Shown: positions 7,758 through 14,387, counted from the first letter of the stretch. The stretch is DNA of 16,515 nucleotides from JACRDV01 sp024860865 [NCBI: Methanobacteriota archaeon] (GCA_024860865.1 JACRDV010000093.1:1-16515), one strand, 5' to 3'. Notes: a model not told the origin generated them from the sequence alone. Program-made: numbers and translations.

Positions 7758-8954
7758 TTAGAAGTCGGTCATAATTCTAAACTGGTCGACCTCTTCTACA
7801 CCCATCCTCTGGAGGAATGCCCTTGCAGCACCGGTCACGTCCTTCGCAGCCGTAATAGCTCTTCCAACCACAAGGATATCGGCACCCGATTTCAGGGCTT
7901 CCTCCACCCTATCGAGCCTGATCCCCCCGGCCACTGCCACCAATATCTTGTTATTGCATATTTTCTTAATTTCGCCGATATTTCCCCACTGGGCCTTCTC
8001 GGTGTGCTCTACATCTATCGCCCTGTGGAGTTCCAAGATGTCCGGCTTCACCTTCAGTTTTTTGAGCACCTCCGCCGGATCGGGCATGTTGAGAGTATCC
8101 ATCAGCGACAGTGCCCCGACCTTCTGGCACTCCTCTATGAACTTCTCCATGGTCTTCAACGGCGCAAGGCCAGAAAACACTATTACGTCAGCGGTGGCAT
8201 CTCCAGCCATTCTAGCCTCGAGGTTGCCCGTATCAAGTGTCTTCAAATCTGCGACCACAACGGTCTCCGGCCTCATCTGGTGGATCTTCTGCACCACTTC
8301 GACGCCGTATCTCTTTATCAGCGGCGTCCCGGCTTCGATTATTATTGCATCCGTTCTTGGAAGTGCCCTGATGACGCCTTCAACTCTTCGCCAGTCTGGA
8401 ATGTCGAAGGCGATCTCAAGATACGGTGGCTTCTTCAGATTATTTATCCTAAATCCTATCATAGCATGTATTGATTTATCCTTTTCCTCTAAAATCTTAT
8501 CGATGTTCGGAAACCCCTCCATAGCGCGCCTTAATGCAAGCTTCGTGGCCCCATAGTTGTACCTATATAGTCTCTGGTAGTCCTTTCCGCGGGGATGAAT
8601 GAACACAGAGACTATGATCAATATATCCTCCACTTTTTCCTTAGGTATGATTCCCTCCTCCACCGCGTCGACAACCGCCTTAGCTATAGCGCTTTGGGCA
8701 GGCCCAAAAATCTTTTCGGCATCTTCTAGGTTCCTTATGGTTACCTTAGGCACAATGAGCGTCGCGGGCTTAACAGGGAGATTGGGCCTCACCACAGCTA
8801 AAATGGGCGTATGCCCCTGTGTGGGTTGGGCTAAGGAATTGACAAAGGCCTGACTGATCGGCCCCTTTTTGCGCCCCACTACTAGATCGATATGCGCGAT
8901 CTCAGGTTCTTCACCAACGAGGGCTTCACCCACTAAAAGTTCGTCGTCAATCAT
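7758..8954 (-). CDS. fae-hps: Bifunctional formaldehyde-activating enzyme / 3-hexulose-6-phosphate synthase (Fae-Hps)
   Basis: 398 residues joining two enzymes. Residues 1-160 are Fae, which condenses formaldehyde with tetrahydromethanopterin; the catalytic His is His21 in EIAHIDLVVG, and GPISQAFVNSLAQPTQGHTP is family-typical. Residues 165-398 are Hps of the OMP decarboxylase superfamily: IAFDIPDWRR (181-190), EAGTPLIKRYG (207-217), the metal and substrate motif ADLKTLDTG (235-243, Asp-x-Lys-x-x-Asp), and phosphate-binding VAGGI (341-345) and VVGRAI (362-367). In archaea lacking the oxidative pentose phosphate pathway, Hps run in reverse supplies ribulose 5-phosphate, and Fae captures the released formaldehyde. 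The ATG overlaps the end of the 99-residue gene by 8 nt, so the two are translationally coupled. The gene is visibly richer in G and C than its neighbours (33 of 60 at 8221-8280 against 23 of 60 in pgk at 10441-10500), suggesting transfer or separate selection. Confidence 0.95.
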   Translation of the reverse strand: MIDDELLVGEALVGEEPEIAHIDLVVGRKKGPISQAFVNSLAQPTQGHTPILAVVRPNLPVKPATLIVPKVTIRNLEDAEKIFGPAQSAIAKAVVDAVEEGIIPKEKVEDILIIVSVFIHPRGKDYQRLYRYNYGATKLALRRAMEGFPNIDKILEEKDKSIHAMIGFRINNLKKPPYLEIAFDIPDWRRVEGVIRALPRTDAIIIEAGTPLIKRYGVEVVQKIHQMRPETVVVADLKTLDTGNLEARMAGDATADVIVFSGLAPLKTMEKFIEECQKVGALSLMDTLNMPDPAEVLKKLKVKPDILELHRAIDVEHTEKAQWGNIGEIKKICNNKILVAVAGGIRLDRVEEALKSGADILVVGRAITAAKDVTGAARAFLQRMGVEEVDQFRIMTDF

Positions 8955-9246
8955 AGTGCTCTACTCTGTACTCATAATTTTTACTAATCGCGAATTCGAC
9001 GAGCTCACTCTTCTCATGCCATATCCTTATGTGAATGAATCCACCTCTATCATCCAGACCCATGATCTCCCTCACAAATGTTGGGAAATCCGGCGGGATT
9101 GTTTTATTATTCGTGATGAGGTATTCAAGATAATCCTTAAGGAAGAGTATCCTGCCCCCCTTGCCTCCTTCCTTCAATTTTATCTTCAGTTTTTTATGAA
9201 ATACGCTTTCTTCATACTCAAATTCTTCTTTTACTTCTTGGGCCAT
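8947..9246 (-). CDS. Conserved-looking hypothetical protein, 99 residues, first gene of the fae-hps operon
   Basis: I do not recognise the family. The protein is soluble and charged: an acidic start (MAQEVKEEFEYEES), a Lys-rich KKLKIKLKEGGKGGR segment, and a C-terminal part with beta-like GGFIHIRIWHEK. It has no membrane segment, cysteine or clear catalytic motif. It overlaps fae-hps by 8 nt and shares its GC-richer composition and promoter, so a role tied to formaldehyde or pentose-phosphate metabolism is a reasonable inference but no more. The start is well supported: GGAG lies about 10 nt upstream of the ATG (minus strand, near 9258-9261), below a TATA box at the right distance. Confidence 0.8.
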   Translation of the reverse strand: MAQEVKEEFEYEESVFHKKLKIKLKEGGKGGRILFLKDYLEYLITNNKTIPPDFPTFVREIMGLDDRGGFIHIRIWHEKSELVEFAISKNYEYRVEHYD

Positions 9247-9287
9247 AGCAATAAGTCTCCGTAAGCTATTGTTAGGATGTAAACGCG

Positions 9288-9302
9288 ATATAAATCTTTT
9301 CG
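9288..9302 (-). promoter_or_regulatory. TATA box and BRE of the 99-residue gene / fae-hps operon
   Basis: On the minus strand an A-rich BRE-like CGAAAAGAT (9294-9302) runs directly into TTTATAT (9288-9294). The centre lies about 45 nt before the ATG at 9246, so transcription should start near 9265, leaving a leader of about 19 nt that holds GGAG. This is the most canonical archaeal promoter in the window. Confidence 0.65.
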
Positions 9303-9307
9303 GTGCG

Positions 9308-9425
9308 CGATACGCTTTTTCATATAACTAAATTTTTTCTATATCCAAATTTTCTGTAGTATTGCCTTATTCCTATCGCACTTATTATCAGTATTTTAGT
9401 TTTTCCACTTGAAGCTGACTTATTG
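9308..9425 (-). pseudogene. C-terminal relic of an Elp3 (tRNA U34 acetyltransferase/radical SAM) gene
   Basis: Minus-strand translation gives GKTKILIISAIGIRQYYRKF then GYRK (about 9340-9406), matching the highly conserved acetyltransferase end of Elp3 (consensus like KILVISGIGVREYYRKLGY). A shift of frame at the T6 run 9333-9338 is needed to continue into SYMKKR (about 9311-9328), which corresponds to the usual ending PYMxKxL. Upstream the frame soon meets a stop, and the rest of the roughly 500-residue gene is absent. So this is a fragment of a deleted or replaced gene, ending about 60 bp from the fae-hps operon start. Confidence 0.72.
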
Positions 9426-9660
9426 TCAAGTTAAAGATGCGTGCTTTGACGAAAAGAGTTCTAACTTTCTAAAGAAGATTTAGCCTTCATGAGATTTTTT
9501 GTTTGGTGAATTACCTTTATCGAACATGCAAGTTTAGGATTTAAATCTTCAACTGTGATTTCTTATTCAGTTAGATTTACTCTGAGTAAGTTTCCAGTAT
9601 AACTGCGCATGTGAATCACTTATGGCCACATTCTGAAGCTTTTGCTTTTGAGCATATTGC
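9426..9660. other. Intergenic stretch with at most a faint coding trace
   Basis: No intact gene. On the minus strand a frame without a start codon reads EITVEDLNPKLACSIKV and goes on for about 16 more codons to a stop near 9468. It could be another piece of the decayed locus that left the Elp3 fragment, but I do not recognise it. Nothing else stands out. Confidence 0.35.
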
Positions 9661-9717
9661 AAGGAGGTATTTTAAATGCTTTCTTTTAATATTAAAGTTA
9701 TTTCGATAGGATTTTAA
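9661..9717 (+). CDS. Perfect Shine-Dalgarno followed by a 13-codon frame (possible leader peptide or gene relic)
   Basis: AAGGAGGT at 9661-9668, the best ribosome binding site in the window, precedes an ATG at 9676 by 7 nt. The frame is only 13 codons (MLSFNIKVISIGF) and stops at 9715-9717. It ends 23 nt before the ATG of the 49-residue membrane protein. It may be a leader peptide coupled to that gene, or the surviving start of a deleted gene. The start site is clear; the function is not. Confidence 0.4.
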
Positions 9718-9740
9718 ACAATCAAGGTTAATTAACAACC

Positions 9741-9890
9741 ATGTGGTCAATATTTGGGTTTACTGGGGTTGGATTAATTATACTTGGGATTATTCTAGTT
9801 ATTGGGGCCGACGTTCTCAAATTCGGAGTCAGGGTGGTTGGAGCAATTTTAATAATTATCGGTCTCCTCCAGGTTTTCAAACAGGCATAA
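9741..9890 (+). CDS. 49-residue membrane protein with two helices
   Basis: The product starts MWSIFGFTGVGLIILGIILV, then a short hydrophilic turn around GADVLKFG, then a second helix VVGAILIIIGLLQVF, ending KQA. It is almost entirely two transmembrane segments with a Lys-containing loop, a shape common for small archaeal membrane proteins and unlikely by chance over 49 codons. AAGGTTAA about 10 nt upstream may be the ribosome binding site. MoaD follows 83 nt downstream on the same strand. Function unknown. Confidence 0.68.
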   Translation: MWSIFGFTGVGLIILGIILVIGADVLKFGVRVVGAILIIIGLLQVFKQA

Positions 9891-9973
9891 AATAACCCAA
9901 GCGTTTGTTTCTCCAAATTGTAAAGCTTATTTTTGAGCATATTTTTTATAGCTTGAAATTATTAAATGAGACT

Positions 9974-10258
9974 ATGAAAGTGAAAGTCGAATTTTTTGCA
10001 ACGCTGAGAGAGATTGTTAAAGAAAAATCAATAATTGTTGAACTTGCAGAAAATTCCACGGTTCAAGACTTGCTGGCAGATCTAATCGAGAGATTTGGTA
10101 AAACTTTTAAAGAAGCTATTTATGAATCAGAGATCGAATTGAGAAACTATATAAGAATCTTAGTGAACGGCCGAAACATTGAGTCTATCGAGGGCCTTAA
10201 AACTAAGTTGAATTCAAACGATGAAGTTGCAATTTTCCCACCAGTAGCTGGAGGATAA
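9974..10258 (+). CDS. MoaD/ThiS-like ubiquitin-fold sulfur carrier ending in Gly-Gly
   Basis: 94 residues. Beta-grasp pattern: MKVKVEFFATLREIV at the start, helix with TVQDLLADLIERFG, strand YIRILVNGRNI, and the characteristic end DEVAIFPPVAGG. The exposed C-terminal Gly-Gly is the site that E1-like enzymes adenylate, for molybdopterin synthesis in MoaD or for protein tagging and tRNA thiolation in archaeal SAMP proteins. With no MoaE, MoeB or molybdopterin genes in view, MoaD and SAMP cannot be told apart. I start at the ATG at 9974: the in-frame TTG 69 nt upstream would add a 23-residue extension unlike the family. Its last two codons form the ribosome binding site of the kinase gene that follows. 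Confidence 0.9.
   Translation: MKVKVEFFATLREIVKEKSIIVELAENSTVQDLLADLIERFGKTFKEAIYESEIELRNYIRILVNGRNIESIEGLKTKLNSNDEVAIFPPVAGG
10250..10255 (+). promoter_or_regulatory. Ribosome binding site of pgk formed by the MoaD Gly-Gly codons
   Basis: GGAGGA encodes the terminal Gly-Gly of the MoaD-like protein. GGAGG (10250-10254) sits 7 nt before the TTG at 10262, ideal spacing for pairing with the archaeal 16S 3' end. It decides the start of pgk at a TTG codon. Confidence 0.75.
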
Positions 10259-10261
10259 CAA

Positions 10262-11494
10262 TTGGATATCGAGACCGGTTTTTTAACTCTTAACGATGTT
10301 GACTTGAATGATAAATTTGTTTTAATGCGAGTTGATATAAATTCGCCAATTAATCCGAAAAATGGAGAAATTCTTGATGATACTAGGATAAGAAAGCATG
10401 CTGAAACTATTTCTGAGCTAAAAAATTCAAAAGTAGTGATTTTAGCACATCAAAGTCGGCCAGGCAAAAAAGATTTTACAACACTTCAAAACCACGCAAA
10501 AAGATTGGCCAAAATTCTTGGGAAAGAAGTTAAGTATGTAAACGATATTTTCGGAGAAAAAGCTCTGTGCGCAATTAAAAATTTAAATAACGGAGAAATC
10601 TTGGTTTTAGAGAATGTCCGCTTCTGGGCCGGAGAGAATGTTAAAGGAAATCCAGAAGAAATGGCAAAAACTGAGATGGTTCAAAAATTAGCCCATTTGT
10701 TTGATATTTTTGTAAATGATGCTTTTGGATGCGCGCATAGAGCTCAGCCATCTGTGATTGGATTTGCTTTTGTTTTACCAACCGTTGCTGGTAGAATAAT
10801 GGAAAAAGAACTCAAGATGCTGAATAAAGTCCTTGAAAATCCAAAAAAACCTTGTATTTTCCTGATTGGCGGAATTAAAGTTGAAGACAAAATGAAAGCT
10901 ATTAGGCATGTGCTCCAGCGAGGAATCGCAGATAAAGTTTTGACATCTGGTGTTACTGCAAATGTGTTTTTATTTGCAAGAGGTCATGACCTTGGCAAGG
11001 TTAACTCCTCTTTAATTGAAAAAGAGGGTCAAGTTGGAGCAATTTCCCAAGCAAAAGAACTCCTAGAAAGATATAATGATGCAATTGAAACTCCAATTGA
11101 TTTAGCAGTTTTTTCTAATGGCAAAAGGCTTGAAGTCCCATTGAAGGAATTTCCTCAAGAAAATCCAATATATGATATAGGTCTTGAAACCATTGTAAAA
11201 TATACGAGTGAAATCAAAAAAGCAAAGACTATCGTTGCTGATGGGCCTGCAGGTGTTATTGAAGAAGAAGAATTTTCGCTAGGGACCGAGGAGCTGCTCA
11301 AAGCAGTTGCACAATCAGGAGCGCTTTCGATTCTTGGCGGTGGGCATCTCGGTATAGTCGTTGAAAATCTGAGCATAGCTAATAAAATCAGCCATATTAG
11401 CACTGGTGGTGGGGCATGTATTTCTGTGCTTGCCGGGGAGGAACTTCCAGTTATTGAAGCTTTAAAAGAAGCAGCTAAGAAGCGTAGAAAATAA
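10262..11494 (+). CDS. pgk: Phosphoglycerate kinase (archaeal type)
   Basis: Converts 1,3-bisphosphoglycerate and ADP to 3-phosphoglycerate and ATP, reversibly, in central carbon metabolism. 410 residues, the usual length. Recognisable blocks: FVLMRVDINSPIN (19-31), basic-patch DDTRIRKHAETI (39-50), ILAHQSRPG (60-68, the archaeal form of the SHLGRP region), FVNDAFGCAHRAQPSV in the N-domain near 150-165, and the C-domain nucleotide site ADGPAGVIEEEEF near 320-333 and SILGGGHLG near 354-362. Nothing essential seems missing. Translation starts at TTG 3 nt after the MoaD stop, with the GGAGG inside MoaD, so expression is probably coupled to MoaD. Confidence 0.97.
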   Translation: MDIETGFLTLNDVDLNDKFVLMRVDINSPINPKNGEILDDTRIRKHAETISELKNSKVVILAHQSRPGKKDFTTLQNHAKRLAKILGKEVKYVNDIFGEKALCAIKNLNNGEILVLENVRFWAGENVKGNPEEMAKTEMVQKLAHLFDIFVNDAFGCAHRAQPSVIGFAFVLPTVAGRIMEKELKMLNKVLENPKKPCIFLIGGIKVEDKMKAIRHVLQRGIADKVLTSGVTANVFLFARGHDLGKVNSSLIEKEGQVGAISQAKELLERYNDAIETPIDLAVFSNGKRLEVPLKEFPQENPIYDIGLETIVKYTSEIKKAKTIVADGPAGVIEEEEFSLGTEELLKAVAQSGALSILGGGHLGIVVENLSIANKISHISTGGGACISVLAGEELPVIEALKEAAKKRRK

Positions 11495-11641
11495 TTTTAA
11501 CCATTAGAGGCTAAATTTAATTATTATTCATATATCATAAAGAAATTTTTCTAAATTTACAATACTTTCAGACATCTCTGTCGATATTTATACCTGTTTC
11601 GTCATCAGAAAAATTATTACAGGGACTACATCTCAATATTT

Positions 11642-11887
11642 ATGTTAGTTATAATGCCAAAGAGTACTACAAATCAAGAAATATGGCATACATTAAAAAT
11701 AAAACCTATATCAATGGAAAAGAAAATCTGAAATTGGATAGGAAAAGTAGGATTTAAAAATCAGCGAAATATAACAAAACTTGAGGTTTGGAAAAACTTT
11801 GGTTTTTGTCCACCGAAAACGACTTTAATAGAAAGAATTCGAATCTTAAATTGTGAAAAATACTCATATAGTTTGATGCCTCGGTAG
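11642..11887 (+). pseudogene. Interrupted small frame of unknown family before the tRNA
   Basis: The gap 11495-11877 has no intact gene. One frame opens at ATG 11642 (second ATG 11654, MPKSTTNQEIWHTLKIKP), meets a single TGA at 11729-11731, and stays open for 51 more codons (GKVGFKNQRNITKLEVWKNF and on) to a TAG at 11885-11887, inside the tRNA 5' arm. Residue choice looks protein-like and AT-rich sequence seldom stays open so long, so it may be a decayed gene. I do not recognise it. An overlapping frame containing MAYIKNKTYINGKEN resembles the start of some archaeal transposases, but too weakly to call. Confidence 0.3.
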
Positions 11888-11964
11888 CTCAGTTGGTAGA
11901 GCGCTCGCCTTGTAAATTTTATCCAGAGAGCGAGAGTGCGGGGGTTCGAATCCCTCCCGAGGCT
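11878..11964 (+). tRNA. tRNA-Thr(UGU) with a 14-nt intron at 37/38
   Basis: Perfect acceptor stem GCCTCGG/CCGAGGC (11878-11884, 11957-11963); D stem GCTC/GAGC with loop AGTTGGTA; anticodon stem CTCGC/GCGAG (11904-11908, 11930-11934); T stem GGGGG/CCCTC with one G-T pair and loop TTCGAAT; discriminator T. The anticodon TGT is at 11911-11913. The loop is broken by 14 nt (11915-11928). The folded junction gives a bulge-helix-bulge: CTTG (11909-11912) pairs with CCAG (11923-11926) with one T-C mismatch, each bulge has 3 nt, and a 2-bp intron helix with a TTT loop closes it. No CCA is encoded. The U discriminator suits archaeal tRNA-Thr. A TATA-like CTTAAATT lies about 27 nt upstream. Confidence 0.93.
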
Positions 11965-12039
11965 CTATCGGCTCAAGAAATAAGTTTTTTAAAATTACGA
12001 AGTGGCTAATGCTTATCATGTATTGCCATAATTTAGATA

Positions 12040-12921
12040 TTATCGTATATTTTGAAACTCAAACTTAACAATAAATTTTTTTAAAATAATCCCTGGTACT
12101 AAGGATACAGCATATTTTAATTTTTCATCAAAATCATTTGCTACAATTATTCCTCGAACTTCATTTTCTTTTGCAAGATTTTGTTTAATCCATCCCATAT
12201 ACGTTAAGATTTCCCCAACAACGGGATTTGAAGCCGTCCCCGTTTTAATTTTTATTCCAACGAAATTATTGTCCTTATCCTTTGCAATAAAATTGATTCT
12301 ACCAATGCCGTCAAATTGAAATTGATTGCCATTCTGTTCTTTGGATGAGTAAAGTTTAAGACCAGCTTCGAGAGAATTCAAATTATTTTCTAAAAACTCT
12401 TCGATAGTTGGTTCAGGAAGTTCAATGAATTTAGGCACTCTCTTTAAAGTTTTAGCTTTAACCTCAACTTCGTGCGCATAGCCGAATGAACTTCTTAGTA
12501 GCGTAGGAACTAATGGTTCGTTATTATTTGCAGCATAAAATTCACTTAGGTCCCTTGGTTCTATCCTTTTAATCGAGATATATTTCAGCCATGTATTTGT
12601 TAGAGTACCTCCTTTTATTGCGTCTAACTCCTCTTTCATAGTTAATGGCGCGTCTGGCGCATCTAAATTATCATGGCTAGTTTCAAAATCTATAACTTCA
12701 GCTAAATATTCGATTTTGCCACTTTCGCCGAACATATATAAATATAAAGGAAATTTTCCTTCAGTAGCTATTCTTTCTTTTAATACGCTTTGCCACTCAT
12801 CTCTAATTCTGAAATTCCAAAATGACCATACTGCTTTGTTTTTTTCTATGAAATTTTGACAGTTTATTGGATATTCTGGATTACAGGCGCCTATTAAAAC
12901 TAGTTTCAACTCTTTTTGCAT
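12040..12921 (-). CDS. NucS/DUF91-like PD-(D/E)XK protein with a degenerate active site
   Basis: 293 residues. The C-terminal part (about 173-290) follows the DUF91/NucS endonuclease layout: IEEFLENNLNSLEAGLKL, then GRINFIAKDKDNNFVGIKIK (207-226), then VVGEILTYMGWIKQNLAKE (234-252), VRGIIVANDF (255-264) and a closing beta strand. In active relatives the core is I-D-x(n)-V-x-I-E-x-K followed by a Gln in GQI. Here Asp is Asn210, Glu is Lys224 and Gln is Glu237; only Lys226 and Glu184 are kept. DNA cleavage is therefore doubtful, while binding may persist. The N-terminal 160 residues (LVLIGACNPEYPINC, then WSFWNFRIRDEWQ, then GKIEYLAEVIDFE) look like a separate alpha/beta or EVE/PUA-like module; this is weak. 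The gene stands alone, convergent with the tRNA. Confidence 0.72.
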   Translation of the reverse strand: MQKELKLVLIGACNPEYPINCQNFIEKNKAVWSFWNFRIRDEWQSVLKERIATEGKFPLYLYMFGESGKIEYLAEVIDFETSHDNLDAPDAPLTMKEELDAIKGGTLTNTWLKYISIKRIEPRDLSEFYAANNNEPLVPTLLRSSFGYAHEVEVKAKTLKRVPKFIELPEPTIEEFLENNLNSLEAGLKLYSSKEQNGNQFQFDGIGRINFIAKDKDNNFVGIKIKTGTASNPVVGEILTYMGWIKQNLAKENEVRGIIVANDFDEKLKYAVSLVPGIILKKFIVKFEFQNIR

Positions 12922-13086
12922 TCGATCACTCTAATTACATGGAAAATCTAATTTTAAAAAAATAACTCAAAATTCCGTATTTTTTTCGTAAATTTAGTAA
13001 GGAATTTTGGATTATTATAAAAAATATCTTTTTTAAGATACCATGTTAAGTGAGTTACAGCAAAGTGAGAAAAATAGGTCCTTTTT

Positions 13087-13656
13087 ATGTTTCCAGGATT
13101 AGATGTAATATTGTCCAGATTGGATATAGTATATCCTATTTCTCTCGTTGCAATTACAATTTTCATTATAGGTTTAGTATTATTTTTACTAAAGAACCAA
13201 AACAAAGAGAACTTTTCGATGAAAAATATAGAAACGTCTTTGGAGCAATTAATAAAAGAAGCTGAAAACTCTGAAGAAACATTAAGCGAAGTGCAAGCAA
13301 AAATCGCAGATTTAGAAACAAAAATCAAGTCTATTGAAGAAGAGCGATATAGAGTACAAATCTTGGTTCATAATCTCAAAGAGCAAGTTAAATCTTTAGA
13401 AAACGAGAAAACAGTCATCGTCGAAGAGCAAACCAGAGCATTAAACACTATATCTGAGCTTAAGGATAAAACAAAAACACAAGAGAAAGAAATAACCGAA
13501 GCCAACAAGGAACTAATTAAAAATTCAGACATTATATCAGAACTTCAAAACAAAATTTCTGACCTTGAACAAAAGTTAAAATCAGCAGAAGAAAAAATCA
13601 GCCTTTTAAACTTCCAACAGCTTCGGCTACTGGGCAAAGGCTCAATGTACCCTTGA
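13087..13656 (+). CDS. Membrane-anchored coiled-coil protein
   Basis: 189 residues. One transmembrane segment at about 15-36 (VYPISLVAITIFIIGLVLFLL) is followed by a Lys/Asn linker and then about 125 residues of heptad-rich charged sequence (about 47-176), for example VQAKIADLETKIKSIEEE and ISELQNKISDLEQKLKS. The rod probably lies in the cytoplasm with positive residues next to the helix; this fits a scaffold or spacer. No catalytic domain is visible and coiled coils match many unrelated proteins, so no function is offered. AGGT about 8 nt before the ATG is a plausible ribosome binding site. A frame on the opposite strand at 12954-13328 overlaps it and is judged a shadow. Confidence 0.8.
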   Translation: MFPGLDVILSRLDIVYPISLVAITIFIIGLVLFLLKNQNKENFSMKNIETSLEQLIKEAENSEETLSEVQAKIADLETKIKSIEEERYRVQILVHNLKEQVKSLENEKTVIVEEQTRALNTISELKDKTKTQEKEITEANKELIKNSDIISELQNKISDLEQKLKSAEEKISLLNFQQLRLLGKGSMYP

Positions 13657-13726
13657 AGGTAGATACTATTTGCTTGATTTCACAGCTAAAAAATGAAAAA
13701 AATGCTAAGAAAAAATAATTAAATTT

Positions 13727-13738
13727 GAATTTATAAAT
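13727..13738 (+). promoter_or_regulatory. TATA-like element close to the methyltransferase start
   Basis: GAATTTATAAAT lies about 22-32 nt before the ATG at 13759. That distance would place transcription start within a few nt of the start codon, implying a leaderless or nearly leaderless mRNA. Only a weak AGGG is available as ribosome binding site. Confidence 0.4.
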
Positions 13739-13758
13739 TTTTTTTCTAAGGGAAAATC

Positions 13759-14352
13759 ATGGGAGATCAAGACTGGTGGAATGAAGTCTATAGCGGACCT
13801 AGAGAAGAAATTCCTTGGGACATTGGTGTGCCGTCAGAGCAATTGGTTGAGTTAATTGAAAAGGGTGAAATAAAGCCATGTCCGGCTCTAGACATCTGTT
13901 GCGGTACTGGAACAGAGGCTATTTATCTGGCAAAGAATGGTTTTAAGGTCAGTGCAATCGATATTTCCAAAGAAGCTATCAAAATTGCTGAGAAGAAAGC
14001 AAAGGAAGCCGAAGTAAAAGTTGACTTCAGGGTTGGAAATGTCTTAGAAATTCCTTTTCAAGATAATAGCTTTGGTTTTGTTAATGATAGAGGGTGCTTT
14101 CATGTCTTTGCCTCAGAATACAGAAAATGGTTTGCAGATGAGATTCATCGCGTCATGAGACCTCATGGAGTTTACTTTCTTAGATGCTTCAGCGACAAGG
14201 AGCTAGGTGATTGGGGTCCTTATAGAATTTCAAAAGAAGAAATAATAAACACTTTTTCCGATCTCTTCGAAATATTTGGCATTGACGATATTAAATTAAA
14301 CGGGAGAAGAGGTTCTCATAGAGGATATAAATGCTTAATGAAGAAGAAATAG
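13759..14352 (+). CDS. Class I SAM-dependent methyltransferase, TPMT/TehB-like
   Basis: 197 residues, a single Rossmann-type methyltransferase domain. The N-terminal WWNEVYSGPREEIPWDIG (6-23) is the helix-loop with a Pro-Trp pair seen in thiopurine-methyltransferase/TehB-like enzymes. The SAM site is motif I ALDICCGTGTEA (43-54), the acidic end of strand 2 VSAIDIS (Asp69) and the motif II region VGNVLEIPFQDNSF (95-108), followed by NDRGCFHVF. The substrate is unknown; relatives act on small molecules such as thiols or metalloids. It is complete and appears to be transcribed alone from a promoter very near its start. Confidence 0.88.
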   Translation: MGDQDWWNEVYSGPREEIPWDIGVPSEQLVELIEKGEIKPCPALDICCGTGTEAIYLAKNGFKVSAIDISKEAIKIAEKKAKEAEVKVDFRVGNVLEIPFQDNSFGFVNDRGCFHVFASEYRKWFADEIHRVMRPHGVYFLRCFSDKELGDWGPYRISKEEIINTFSDLFEIFGIDDIKLNGRRGSHRGYKCLMKKK

Positions 14353-14387
14353 ATTAAGCTTTTAAGTTTATTGTACCTGAAATTTAG

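Noticed and set aside
7948-8556. Long plus-strand frame of about 200 codons inside fae-hps
   Set aside because: Antisense shadow of a confidently identified GC-richer gene, where long opposite frames are expected.
9905-9973. N-terminal extension of the MoaD-like protein from an upstream TTG
   Set aside because: The added 23 residues have no family counterpart, and the internal ATG gives the normal length and start.
11729-11731. In-frame TGA as a selenocysteine codon
   Set aside because: No SECIS-like hairpin seen, no recognised selenoprotein context, and the frame runs into a tRNA gene.
11878-11964. tRNA as the attachment site of an integrated element
   Set aside because: I found no second copy of the tRNA 3' end and no integrase in the window. 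An element ending outside the window cannot be excluded.
12954-13328. 124-codon frame on the minus strand
   Set aside because: It lies mostly antisense to the transmembrane/coiled-coil gene, has no ribosome binding site, and its residues look like a shadow translation.
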